A stretch of DNA of 64,000 nucleotides from Oscillospiraceae bacterium (GTDB lineage Bacteria; Bacillota; Clostridia; Oscillospirales; SIG627): NCBI GenBank assembly GCA_015063605.1, contig SVTV01000007.1, positions 1-64,000 of the forward strand. The letters run 5' to 3'. Position 1 is the stretch's first letter, and every line of letters starts with the position of its first letter. The translations under genes and the position numbers were made by a program. The notes below the pieces were generated by a model. That model did not search any database, was not told where the DNA came from, and saw nothing but the letters and a program-made list of their open reading frames with translations. Below, piece after piece: positions 5,924 through 13,979 of the stretch.

Positions 5924-7372
5924 TTACTGATCCTCACCGAATTCCGCAATGTAAGCCGCAACGAGTTTTTCGGGCCAATCGGATGTGGGCTCAAGCTTAC
6001 CTGTGAAGAAGCGGAGTGTCTTGGGCTCATGAACGAAGCGGAGACCGCCTACAAGCTCTCTGTGATCGTACAGCCACTTTACTCTGTCAATAACGTATTC
6101 GGTCTGGGAAAGAGTGAATACTCTGCGTGGGAATGCAAGACGAACCATTTCAACGGAGGCAATATGCTCGCTTCCGTCTGCATTGCGTTCCTCGGACAAG
6201 GTTCCTCTTTCCATGCCTCTTATACCGCCGCAAAGATAGAATGCGGTAACGAGAGCGCCTGCGGGATACTCTTCCGCGGGAATGTGAGATACGAACTGAC
6301 GTGCATCGATGTGTGCACCGAGACCGCCGCCGGGAGTAACCATGGGAATGCCCGCCGCATCAAGTGACTTGACGCAATGGTTGATAAACTGAGGTCCCTG
6401 GGAAATAACATCGAAATCCATGGATTCGTCAAAGCCGACTATGAGAGCCTCCATTTCCTTAACGGACATACCGCCGTATGTGAGGAAGCCTTCGAACATC
6501 GTTATATAGTCTTCCATGTCGTGGAAAACCTTTTCATCTCTTACAAGTATTCCGCCGCCGCGTGCAAAGCCGAATTTACGTCCGGAGAAGTAAATGATAT
6601 CGAAAAGATCGGCTACCATGCGTGTTATCTCACGGATGGACTTATCCTTCATGCTTTCTTCTCTTGTCTTGATGAAATAAAGGTTATCCTGAAGGAGAGA
6701 AGCGTCGAGAATAGCTGTTATGCCGTTAGCCTTAGCCACATCGGTAACTTCCTTCATGCTCTTGTAGGAGATAGGCTGACCGCCTATAAGGTTCGTACCC
6801 GCTTCTATACGTATAAAGGGAATGTTATCGGCACCTTCCTTTGCGATGCAAGCCTTTACCTTATCTATATCTATATCGCCCTTGAAGGGAAGATCGCTCT
6901 TTGTTACAAGACCTTCATCCTTTACAAGCTCTTCAACTCTGCCGCCGAGACGGGTGATATGAGCCTTTGCTGTCGTAAAGTGGTAATTCATTATAACGCA
7001 GTTTCCGGGCTTTACAAAGTGCTGGGAAATGATATGCTCGCAGGCACGTCCCTGGTGAGTGGGAAGAAGATACTTCATACCGAATATCTCGGTAAGCTTA
7101 TCGTTCATCTTATAGAAGGTCTCGCTTCCCGCATATGCATCATCGGCATGAAGCATAGCCGCCTGCATATTGTCACTCATGGCGTTAACGCCGGAGTCGG
7201 TAAGCATATCCATAAAAATATCTCCGTTATGGAGAAGGAATGTATTGAATCCCGCCTGACGCATTTTTTCAAGTCTTGCCTTTGCGGGAAGAAGATTGAG
7301 CTTTTGTACTATCTTAACCTTGTGCATCTCCATGGGGATGGCATCGCGGCTGTAAAATTTGATTTCGGGCAT
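5924..7372 (-). CDS. PLP-dependent beta-eliminating lyase (tyrosine phenol-lyase/tryptophanase family), with altered active-site residues
   Basis: A 482-residue fold-type I PLP enzyme. Conserved segments are LTDSGVNAMSDNMQAAM (57-73), YAGSETFY (Tyr 87), PTHQGRA (104-110), TNLIGGQP (193-200), ILDAS (Asp 223, binds the pyridine N), GRKFG (Lys 266, Schiff-base lysine by position) and VRLAFPRR (410-417). Residues that in tyrosine phenol-lyase recognise the phenol are kept: Thr 133 (as Thr 124) and the MER at 387-389 (as Met 379/Arg 381); tryptophanases differ there. However, the KKD around the lysine is RKF, and the Arg four residues into the Asp 223 motif (Arg 217 in Citrobacter TPL) is Leu 226. 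So I call family and mechanism (amino acid to ammonia, pyruvate and a leaving group) but not the substrate. It is divergent from a LysR regulator, which probably controls it. Confidence 0.85.
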   Translation of the reverse strand: MPEIKFYSRDAIPMEMHKVKIVQKLNLLPAKARLEKMRQAGFNTFLLHNGDIFMDMLTDSGVNAMSDNMQAAMLHADDAYAGSETFYKMNDKLTEIFGMKYLLPTHQGRACEHIISQHFVKPGNCVIMNYHFTTAKAHITRLGGRVEELVKDEGLVTKSDLPFKGDIDIDKVKACIAKEGADNIPFIRIEAGTNLIGGQPISYKSMKEVTDVAKANGITAILDASLLQDNLYFIKTREESMKDKSIREITRMVADLFDIIYFSGRKFGFARGGGILVRDEKVFHDMEDYITMFEGFLTYGGMSVKEMEALIVGFDESMDFDVISQGPQFINHCVKSLDAAGIPMVTPGGGLGAHIDARQFVSHIPAEEYPAGALVTAFYLCGGIRGMERGTLSEERNADGSEHIASVEMVRLAFPRRVFTLSQTEYVIDRVKWLYDHRELVGGLRFVHEPKTLRFFTGKLEPTSDWPEKLVAAYIAEFGEDQ

Positions 7373-7451
7373 TTTAAATTACTCCTGTGTTTTAAAATCT
7401 GTTAAAAAAAGAATTGATTTTTATCGCCATATAGTATATAATAAAACGCAG

Positions 7452-7490
7452 GATTAGTCAAGCTAATCTTTTCGATCAAAGTCATCGAAA
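7452..7490. promoter_or_regulatory. Two palindromes between the lyase and LysR genes, probable LysR-binding region
   Basis: GATTAG (7452-7457)/CTAATC (7463-7468) with a 5-nt centre, and TTTCGAT (7470-7476)/ATCGAAA (7484-7490) with a 7-nt centre, lie between the divergent genes. The first has the T-N11-A form of a LysR box. On the minus strand a TATA-rich -10-like segment for the lyase gene lies just beyond, about 7424-7440. Confidence 0.65.
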
Positions 7491-7522
7491 TATTAGATGG
7501 TAAGAAAGACAAGGTCATACTC

Positions 7523-8413
7523 ATGGAAATACGAAATCTTTTAACACTTGTTCATGTAGCGGAACAGAACAGCTTTACAAAAGCCGCCGCAGTTCTCGGA
7601 TATTCCCAATCGACGATATCATTTCAGATCAAGCAGCTTGAAACGGAATTGAACTGCCTGCTCTTTGAGCGTATAAATCACAATATCGCATTGACCGAAA
7701 AAGGCAAGGAAGTCCTTGAATACGCACAGCAGATACGACATCTCACCGAAGAATTTCAGCAGAATCTGAACGATGCTTCAGAGATAAGCGGTCACATTCA
7801 CATCGTCACGTCCGATTCAATTTGCGAGGATATGCTTCTGACAAATTATCCCGACTTCTATAGAAATTATCCGAAGATAGAGCTCAAATTCTCCACAGCT
7901 GACACAGACGAGATGTTCCGTATGCTTTCCCACAACGAAGCCGATGTAATGTTCACTCTTGACAACCATATATTCCGCCAGAATTACGTTATCGCAAAGG
8001 AGGAATCCGTACCCGCCCATTTCGTTGCGGGCAACGGCTTTCCTATAGATGAAGATACCGAGATAAAGCTTCAGGATATTATAAGCTATCCGTTCATACT
8101 GACTGAAAAGGGCGAGGGATACCGCCACGCCTTTGACAGCGCACTTGCACGCATGTCAGTGGATATAAAGCCCGTTCTTGAGGTGGGACGCACCGATATA
8201 ATTACTTCTCTTCTTGAAAAAAGTCAAAGTGTTTCATATCTTCCGGATTTTGTGACTAAAAAAATGGTTTCCGAAAAGCGGCTCAAATATGTCAACGTGA
8301 CCGACTTCGAAGGAGATATATGGAAACAACTTATATATCATAAGAGCAAATGGCTATCAAAGCCCTTCAAAGCATTTTTAAGCTATGTAATGAAAAACGA
8401 GTTTTCAAGATAA
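7523..8413 (+). CDS. LysR-family transcriptional regulator
   Basis: A 296-residue regulator. The N-terminal winged helix-turn-helix is canonical (residues about 1-60: NLLTLVHVAEQNSFTKAAAV, then GYSQSTISFQIKQLE), followed by a coiled linker and a periplasmic-binding-type effector domain (about 90-290; SGHIHIVTSDSI starts it). LysR proteins usually sense a metabolite of the pathway of the divergently read gene, here the tyrosine phenol-lyase-like enzyme, and also repress themselves. The 150-bp intergenic region holds two palindromes. The leader before the ATG (AAGAAAGACAAGGTCATACTC) is a variant of the extended leader seen at other genes of this window. The effector is unknown; an aromatic amino acid is a fair guess. 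Confidence 0.93.
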   Translation: MEIRNLLTLVHVAEQNSFTKAAAVLGYSQSTISFQIKQLETELNCLLFERINHNIALTEKGKEVLEYAQQIRHLTEEFQQNLNDASEISGHIHIVTSDSICEDMLLTNYPDFYRNYPKIELKFSTADTDEMFRMLSHNEADVMFTLDNHIFRQNYVIAKEESVPAHFVAGNGFPIDEDTEIKLQDIISYPFILTEKGEGYRHAFDSALARMSVDIKPVLEVGRTDIITSLLEKSQSVSYLPDFVTKKMVSEKRLKYVNVTDFEGDIWKQLIYHKSKWLSKPFKAFLSYVMKNEFSR

Positions 8414-8441
8414 ATTATTTTTTCTTAAAAATATCGTATCG

Positions 8442-8508
8442 TGAAAATAAAAAAGGATCTCACCCGGCTCCTTACGGCAGCTTATTCGAGGTGTGATCCT
8501 TATTTTCA
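8442..8508. terminator. Convergent bidirectional terminator between LysR and LRR genes
   Basis: TGAAAATAA...AGGATCTCACC (8442-8464) pairs with GGTGTGATCCTTATTTTCA (8490-8508) with one small bulge. A-rich and T-rich arms on both sides make it work on both strands. It separates two converging genes. Confidence 0.8.
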
Positions 8509-8532
8509 TCTGTTATTTACGTCACGGAAAAA

Positions 8533-9705
8533 TTATTCCGCTTCGTCTTCCTTCTCGATATCCTGATCGTCCTTACCTGTTATATAAGCACTGAGCTCAT
8601 CGAGAGATGTCCAATCGGAGATCTTATTGTGCTCTGCTGTGAGATAGTAGAGAGACGTACATGTCTTGAGGGGAGAAATATCCTCTACAAGGTTGTTGCC
8701 CATTGTACACTGGAGAAGACCTGTCATACCGCCGAGAACGGAGATATCCTTGATCTCATTGTGAGACATGGAGATCATTTCAATACCTGTAGCCTTTTCG
8801 AGAGCCTTGATGTCGCTGATCTTATTGTTATCCATATAGAGATAAGTAAGAGCTGAAGCGGAGGCCTTGAGAGAAGATATATCGGAGATCTCATTCTTGG
8901 ATATGTTGACGTATTCAAGAGCTGTCATATTCTTAAGAACGCTTATATCGGAGATCTTGTTATCGGATATATCAATCTCTTCGAGAGACTTCATGGAAGA
9001 GAGAGCGGATATATCTGAGATAGCATTTCCGGAAAGTGTGAGAGACTTAAGCTCGGTAAGTCCGGATATGGAGGAGATGTCTTCGCATTCATTGTTATTG
9101 AAGGAGAGGAGTGTAAGTCCCTTGAGCTCGGAGAGAGCGGATATATCGGAAACGCCGACAGAATTCAAGGAAAGTCTCTTCAAGGATGCGAAATTCTTCA
9201 AGGAATCCAGAGAATCAAGCTTTTCGTCGGAAACAGCAAGATAATAAAGGTTGGGATAGCAAGCAATGTCGCCAAGACCTTTGAAGCAGTGAGCATCGCT
9301 TACGCTGAAATACTCAAGGCTTGTGAACAAGGAGAGATCTGCGAAATCTGTTATGGATGTTTCAAGCGTATAGGACTTGTAAAGATCATTGAGAGATGTC
9401 TGATTCTCGGCATCGGCAGTTTCGTTTGCCTTCATAGCCGCCATCAATTCCTCACCGCCCACAACAAGCTCTGTGTCGCTGAGAATTATCGCTCTGATCT
9501 TACCAAGGTCTTCATTCTTGATAGCTGCGGGAACCTTTCCGAGATAATCGGAAACGATCTCCTTCATCTGATTGTCCGAAAAGATATCGGAGCGGTTAAG
9601 CACTGCGGATACTATAGCGGAAACTGCGAGGATCGCCAAAAGAATGCTGACGACATTGAGAGCTATAACAGAGCCGCTTGTTTTCTTCTTATAAACGGTT
9701 TTCAT
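8533..9705 (-). CDS. Membrane-anchored leucine-rich-repeat protein
   Basis: A 390-residue protein with a basic N-terminus, one transmembrane segment (about residues 13-37), a mixed alpha region to about 110, and then about ten 22-residue leucine-rich repeats of the internalin/SDS22 type with the recurring unit 'ISDISxLxxxxxLxxLxLxxN'. The C-terminal tail is strongly acidic. The repeats would be outside the cell and bind a protein or glycan. There is no LPXTG motif; anchoring is by the N-terminal segment. A strong promoter lies upstream on the minus strand (TTGACT-17-TATAAT). Neighbours give no functional clue. Confidence 0.9.
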   Translation of the reverse strand: MKTVYKKKTSGSVIALNVVSILLAILAVSAIVSAVLNRSDIFSDNQMKEIVSDYLGKVPAAIKNEDLGKIRAIILSDTELVVGGEELMAAMKANETADAENQTSLNDLYKSYTLETSITDFADLSLFTSLEYFSVSDAHCFKGLGDIACYPNLYYLAVSDEKLDSLDSLKNFASLKRLSLNSVGVSDISALSELKGLTLLSFNNNECEDISSISGLTELKSLTLSGNAISDISALSSMKSLEEIDISDNKISDISVLKNMTALEYVNISKNEISDISSLKASASALTYLYMDNNKISDIKALEKATGIEMISMSHNEIKDISVLGGMTGLLQCTMGNNLVEDISPLKTCTSLYYLTAEHNKISDWTSLDELSAYITGKDDQDIEKEDEAE

Positions 9706-9743
9706 GTTTAATTTCTTTTCCCTTTCGATAAACGTACCATGAT

Positions 9744-9772
9744 ATTATATTGCATTTCCTTTACGAAGTCAA
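9744..9772 (-). promoter_or_regulatory. Promoter of the LRR protein gene
   Basis: On the minus strand TTGACT (9772-9767), 17 nt, TATAAT (9749-9744), 39 nt before the LRR start codon. This makes the LRR gene independent of the GH4 gene upstream. Confidence 0.75.
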
Positions 9773-9852
9773 TAGGAAAAATGCTTTTTTCGAAAAATAT
9801 TCATAATTATGACTATTTTTCGATAAAAAATCAAAAATCCTATCAAGCACCA

Positions 9853-11097
9853 TCAATCGAGCTGTATAAAAGGCTCTACCGACTTGTGATGTGCCAGAAA
9901 ATCCTCAACCTCATGACATTCCACACGCTCGGGATAGCAGAGAAGAGCACGGCGCATAAGCATTTCGTTTCCGTCTGCCAAAGCCCTTGCCATAAGATGG
10001 TTCTGAGTTATTCTGGATGAAAGCACTCCCATGATATATTCATCGATCTTGGAAAGATCGGGACGTCTGATACCGTCACGGGATATTCCGCAGCTCATCT
10101 GAAGGAGAACATCATCGGGGTATCCCGGAAGTGCGCCGTTGTTGAGAGCAAGAACATGATGCTCTTTTCCGTCGTTTCTTGCAAGAGAGGCAAGGACTCT
10201 CGCAGCATAGGTGGGTATTCCCGCCGCACATCTTGCCGCTTTTTTCTTTATCTGTTCATTCGTAAGATCGGGATCGAGAAGCTCCTCAAAATCCGCCGCC
10301 GTGGGTCTTGTTGCTATTGCCCACATATCCTTGAGAACAACGGGAAGCCCCTTATATCTGTTGGAGCCCCCTACGGGTCCGGGCATAAAGCCGCAGAGCT
10401 CCATAAGCTTTACGTTATTGTTGAAGCCGAGACTCCATTCGGGAAAATCCTTATGGAATTCTCCCAGATATCCCTTCGTTTCGCTCCTTATCTTATCGGT
10501 GGAGTATTCCTTTACCATCTTTTCACGGAGAAGATCGTATATATCTTCGCCGTCCTTTGTTATCTCGTAAAACCAATACTCGTGGTTTACGCCTATCTCA
10601 TGCATGACTATATCGTCTTCACCGCATCCGAGGAAAGAAGCAGTAACTCTTCTGTTGAAAATGGGGGCGTTGCACAAACCGATAAGCTTATCTATACCGA
10701 AGCGCATCTTGACTGCCGCAAGAGGGATATCCGGAGGATTTGTAAGCACCGCAAGGTGTGCATCGGGGCAGAGAGATGTCATCTTTTCGCCTATACTCAT
10801 TATATAGGCACCGTTTGCGATACCCATTGAGCGGTAATTACCGCAATCCTCGCATCCGTATGTTGCACAGTAGAAGACAACATCAGCGCCTCTCAAAGCA
10901 TCATCGAGCTCTTTTTCTCTGTATACTGCGGCATTTTCACCCGCAAATCTTTTGGAGATAGTCAAGGTATCCGATATCTTTTTGTCATTTCTTCCGTAAA
11001 GTGCGAAAGAGAGGGGAATGTCCTTTACGGTGTCGAGCATTTCATATATTACCGCAGAGGAGATCTTTCCGCCTCCGCCTATAACAGCTATTTTCAT
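9853..11097 (-). CDS. Glycoside hydrolase family 4 (NAD- and metal-dependent)
   Basis: A 414-residue enzyme. The N-terminal Rossmann motif is GGGGKISSA; the family's metal and nucleotide contacts are seen as TNPPD (Asn 120), GLCNAP (Cys 142) and GVNHEYW (His 172), the usual Cys/His pair that holds Mn2+. GH4 enzymes cleave alpha- or beta-glycosides, often phosphorylated or glucuronidated, by a redox-assisted elimination with transient oxidation at C3. The sequence is divergent from MelA and CelF, so the substrate is not assigned. An NAD-dependent Gfo/Idh/MocA oxidoreductase lies directly upstream in the same direction, suggesting a joint carbohydrate route. SD AGAAAGG lies 10 nt before the ATG. 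Confidence 0.88.
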   Translation of the reverse strand: MKIAVIGGGGKISSAVIYEMLDTVKDIPLSFALYGRNDKKISDTLTISKRFAGENAAVYREKELDDALRGADVVFYCATYGCEDCGNYRSMGIANGAYIMSIGEKMTSLCPDAHLAVLTNPPDIPLAAVKMRFGIDKLIGLCNAPIFNRRVTASFLGCGEDDIVMHEIGVNHEYWFYEITKDGEDIYDLLREKMVKEYSTDKIRSETKGYLGEFHKDFPEWSLGFNNNVKLMELCGFMPGPVGGSNRYKGLPVVLKDMWAIATRPTAADFEELLDPDLTNEQIKKKAARCAAGIPTYAARVLASLARNDGKEHHVLALNNGALPGYPDDVLLQMSCGISRDGIRRPDLSKIDEYIMGVLSSRITQNHLMARALADGNEMLMRRALLCYPERVECHEVEDFLAHHKSVEPFIQLD

Positions 11098-11155
11098 GAT
11101 ATTTCGCCTTTCTCTGTTTATTGTATATGCCGGTAACGTCCTAAACTGCGGAAAT

Positions 11156-11180
11156 GGGGCTGTCGGATAAAAACAGCCCC
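11156..11180. terminator. Small hairpin between the oxidoreductase and GH4 genes
   Basis: GGGGCTGT (11156-11163) pairs with ACAGCCCC (11173-11180) around a 9-nt loop. No T-run follows on the minus strand, so termination would be weak; it could also act as an mRNA-stabilising end. It lies in the 148-nt gap between two co-directional genes. Confidence 0.45.
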
Positions 11181-11245
11181 AAGCAGCAGCTATGATGGTA
11201 TATTCAAATTTTTTTTACATCGTATACCCTCAGGCTAAAGTCCGA

Positions 11246-12316
11246 TCAGTCAATAATTACCTCATGACCTGTTCTTGCAGACTCATAGATAGCGTCAAGT
11301 ATCTTCATGAGAACAACGCCGTCCTCTGCGGGAGCCTTGCAGGGTACATTGTTAGCAACGCAATCAACAAATCCCTTGAGCTCTGCATCGAAGCTTGCCG
11401 TAAAGTCATTCTTGGGAAGACCGTAAGGAGTCATATCCATGAAGTAATCGTTGTACTGAGTATATATTTCCATACCGTCGCTTATATCAATACCCGCTTT
11501 TGTACCGAAAAGCTGGAAGGATGTTCTGTCTTCCTTGATATTGAGGTTGAAGCTTGCTTCAATATTGAGAACGAAGCCGTTATCGAATCTGATGATAGCG
11601 GTTGCGAAATCCTCAACATCGTGAACAACATCCTTGGGCGCCTTGTTGTCTCTTGCGTATCCGAAATCGGGAACGGAGTGCTTAGCTCTGTCTCTGCCGA
11701 GGTTGCTGAATGTAGCACCGTATGCGCTTATGGGCTTGGGATTGCCCGCAAGATACTTAGCTATATCGATAACGTGAACGCCGAGGTCTATGAGAGGACC
11801 GCCGCCTGCATATTTCTTGTCTCCGAACCATCCGCCGGGGCATCCGTTTCTTCTGAGGTAAGCAACCTTTGCGTAGTATATATCACCGAGAAGTCCCTGT
11901 TCGGAGAAGCTTCTTATAACGTCCGTGGTAGATTCAAAACGTCTTACAAAGCCGATCTGAAGAAGCTTGCCGTTCTTTTCTGCTGTTTCCTTCATGATCT
12001 GAGCCTCCGCAGCGTTCATTGCCATGGGCTTTTCGCATATTACGTTGACGCCTGCGTTCAAAGCTGCGATGGTTGCGGGCATATGAGCCGCATTCCATGT
12101 GGTAACGCTGGCAAGATCAAGCTTTTCATTTGCAAGCATTTCATTTACATCCGTATACCACTTGGGTATATTGTTTCTTGCCGCATAATCCTTAGCAGTC
12201 TGCTCATTTATATCGCAGCATGCAACCACCTCAACATTGGGAAGTCTTCTGTATCCTCTGAGGTGACAAGCGCTGATTCCGCCGCTTCCTATAATAGCCG
12301 CTCTCAATTTTTCCAT
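11246..12316 (-). CDS. Gfo/Idh/MocA-family NAD(P)-dependent oxidoreductase
   Basis: A 356-residue sugar or inositol dehydrogenase-type protein. The N-terminal dinucleotide-binding fold begins RAAIIGSGGISACHL; the family motif 'EKP' is present in VICEKPMAMN, followed by QIGFVRRF and the C-terminal alpha/beta domain with GGGPLIDLGVHVIDI, where Asp and His are the usual catalytic residues. These enzymes oxidise or reduce a hydroxyl on sugars, cyclitols or nucleotide sugars. The ATG at 12314-12316 was chosen from the family start and the AGAAAGG 13-14 nt upstream; the frame is open 19 codons further but without SD. Its gene precedes the GH4 gene; both use NAD and may act on the same glycoside. 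Confidence 0.9.
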   Translation of the reverse strand: MEKLRAAIIGSGGISACHLRGYRRLPNVEVVACCDINEQTAKDYAARNNIPKWYTDVNEMLANEKLDLASVTTWNAAHMPATIAALNAGVNVICEKPMAMNAAEAQIMKETAEKNGKLLQIGFVRRFESTTDVIRSFSEQGLLGDIYYAKVAYLRRNGCPGGWFGDKKYAGGGPLIDLGVHVIDIAKYLAGNPKPISAYGATFSNLGRDRAKHSVPDFGYARDNKAPKDVVHDVEDFATAIIRFDNGFVLNIEASFNLNIKEDRTSFQLFGTKAGIDISDGMEIYTQYNDYFMDMTPYGLPKNDFTASFDAELKGFVDCVANNVPCKAPAEDGVVLMKILDAIYESARTGHEVIID

Positions 12317-12442
12317 AATTATTACCGTTGCCTTTCTGACGTATCGGACTATTCCGTCTGCGTCTGTATACATTTTAATTTTTTATTTATTCATATGCGG
12401 TATTGACCGCACGGTAAACATAAATCAATGCACCTACATGCA

Positions 12443-13015
12443 TCACATGGCAAAGGCGCACACATATCTTTCTTCCTTAAAGGTAGTTCCATCCTTTGTT
12501 CTCATCAGAAGACTTATCAGAAAAATCCCGTTTTCTTCGTCTGTGAGGGAAAATTTCAGATCATCAAGGGCTATCCTTTCGGAAGGACTTTTCAGGGTGT
12601 TTTTTCCCGAAGGCTCACCCTCCGCCGAAAAAAATGCAATACATACTTCATTTTCTCCGCAAGCAGCACAAAATTCCGTCCCGCCGTACGTAATGGAAAT
12701 ATCCGATGTGCATATAAGGACCTTTCTGCCGCCTACCGATAAAAGCAATGCAGAGCCTGTTCCGTCTTCATCACTATCCGCAATGACAACATCGGATGAT
12801 CTTTCTATCAGATCCGTCAGCGGATCAATCACAGCCGATGTACAGAGATCCCTATCGTGTGAAATAAAAGCTTTTTCAGCGGATCCCGAAAATGCGGCAA
12901 CAAACGAAAACACCGCCGAAAGAACAAGAATTGACAGAGCTGCCGCTACGATGACCTCTATAAGAGTATGACCTTTGGAAAAAGTATCCGTTCTATCCAT
13001 CGGAAGAAAAGCCAT
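12443..13015 (-). CDS. Prepilin-like protein with type IV pilin methylation motif
   Basis: A 190-residue protein with a short basic leader, the prepilin peptidase signature KGHTLIEV (cleavage after Gly 15, Glu at +5) and a long hydrophobic helix (to about residue 40), then a globular part. The Glu+5 is the residue needed for assembly of pilins and pseudopilins. It is the last of three overlapping genes with similar N-termini, so it probably encodes the major or most typical pseudopilin of a small fibre or competence/secretion apparatus. No assembly ATPase, membrane core protein or prepilin peptidase is within the window. Overlaps the preceding gene by 23 nt. ATG at 13015 is preferred (GGAG 9 nt upstream). 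Confidence 0.8.
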   Translation of the reverse strand: MAFLPMDRTDTFSKGHTLIEVIVAAALSILVLSAVFSFVAAFSGSAEKAFISHDRDLCTSAVIDPLTDLIERSSDVVIADSDEDGTGSALLLSVGGRKVLICTSDISITYGGTEFCAACGENEVCIAFFSAEGEPSGKNTLKSPSERIALDDLKFSLTDEENGIFLISLLMRTKDGTTFKEERYVCAFAM

Positions 13016-13313
13016 ATACCTTCACTCCGCCGTATTCCGCTTCTCTGATAATACCATGAAACGAGAATGCGTATTCTCCTTCCTCATCATACACATTGAT
13101 CCTTTCGGCTCTTTCCGTGACCTCTGCATCAAGAGGTTCGTCCGAATAATATGCGGCAATACATTTGTTCACACTATCGATCATATTATGCGTTTTCGCA
13201 CGAATTGCAGAGAGACTGTTGAGCGATACGGTAAAAACGATCAAACACACAAAAAATATAAAGAACGCACATATAACACTTACAAGAGTACTTCCGTTTC
13301 TGCTGTTATTCAT
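12993..13313 (-). CDS. Small prepilin-like protein lacking Glu+5
   Basis: A 106-residue protein. The N-terminus NGSTLVSV followed by a hydrophobic helix (about residues 10-32) has the layout of a prepilin (Gly before a hydrophobic helix), but the +5 position is Ser rather than Glu, as in some minor pilins that cap a fibre (GspK/PilX types). The ATG at 13311-13313 overlaps the stop of the gene before it by 8 nt and its 3' end overlaps the next gene by 23 nt, so the three are one translational unit. Function beyond a minor pilin-like role is not supported. Confidence 0.7.
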   Translation of the reverse strand: MNNSRNGSTLVSVICAFFIFFVCLIVFTVSLNSLSAIRAKTHNMIDSVNKCIAAYYSDEPLDAEVTERAERINVYDEEGEYAFSFHGIIREAEYGGVKVYGFSSDG

Positions 13314-13902
13314 ACAAAGACCAACGCCATTCGCTGTCGGAATCACGATAATCATCCGTATATATCCCATCTGTCATTCTGACAAAGCGAAGCTCTTTCA
13401 TACATTTTTCTTTTCCGGAAAAAGCATATACCGAAACCGTAAGTATAACACCGGGTATTTCGTCTTCTCCGAAATTCGGGCACTCCCAATACATATCGAA
13501 AAACACTTCAACCGATGCATCCGGTAAATCGAATGAAAATGTCCGAACAGATTCATCAAGTCCCTCATCGGAAACTTCGTATCTTTTCCAGTTACCGCCT
13601 CCGTCAATGACTGCACCGTTACCTATCTCATTTTTCAGGTATGCCGCAATGCCGTCATCGGGATATCCTCCGGTATTTATCAAAGAATCGCATATCATGT
13701 CTGCCGCCGAGGAAACGGCAACACCGCAAATATCACGATTCACTTCGGACACTGCATATTCTGTCCTGACAGCAGTCATGGACACCACTAAAACGGACAC
13801 CGTCATGACAAGTGCAAGAACACACATAACGGCACTCACGGCGAAACCGCCGTTAGCATTATTATTTTTTATTGTCTTTATCGGACATAACATTTCAGCC
13901 AC
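13306..13902 (-). CDS. Prepilin-like protein, first gene of the trio
   Basis: A protein of about 195-198 residues with a hydrophilic leader ending NNNANGG, then FAVSAVMCVLALVMTVSVLV as the hydrophobic helix. Gly-Phe at the leader end is prepilin-like, but Glu+5 is again missing. The rest contains many aromatic and acidic residues and no known domain. The start is uncertain: GTG at 13900-13902 or ATG at 13891-13893, neither with a strong SD. It lies 77 nt after the rsmA stop, in the same direction. The three genes are best viewed as minor pseudopilins; a PilX-like role is a guess. Confidence 0.65.
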   Translation of the reverse strand: MAEMLCPIKTIKNNNANGGFAVSAVMCVLALVMTVSVLVVSMTAVRTEYAVSEVNRDICGVAVSSAADMICDSLINTGGYPDDGIAAYLKNEIGNGAVIDGGGNWKRYEVSDEGLDESVRTFSFDLPDASVEVFFDMYWECPNFGEDEIPGVILTVSVYAFSGKEKCMKELRFVRMTDGIYTDDYRDSDSEWRWSLYE

Positions 13903-13979
13903 TCTGAATCGTATGCATCTATTTTACATTGCAAAGGACGATATGTCAATAGTAAAAATGCATATAAAATATCTGTTTT

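Noticed and set aside
5924-7372. Calling the enzyme simply tryptophanase
   Set aside because: The phenol-recognising Thr and Arg positions match tyrosine phenol-lyase rather than tryptophanase, while other key residues differ from both.
6377-7405. 342-codon plus-strand frame over the lyase gene
   Set aside because: Antisense shadow of the PLP enzyme with clear motifs.
11192-12406. 404-codon plus-strand frame over the Gfo/Idh/MocA gene
   Set aside because: Antisense shadow of a clear oxidoreductase; no family features.
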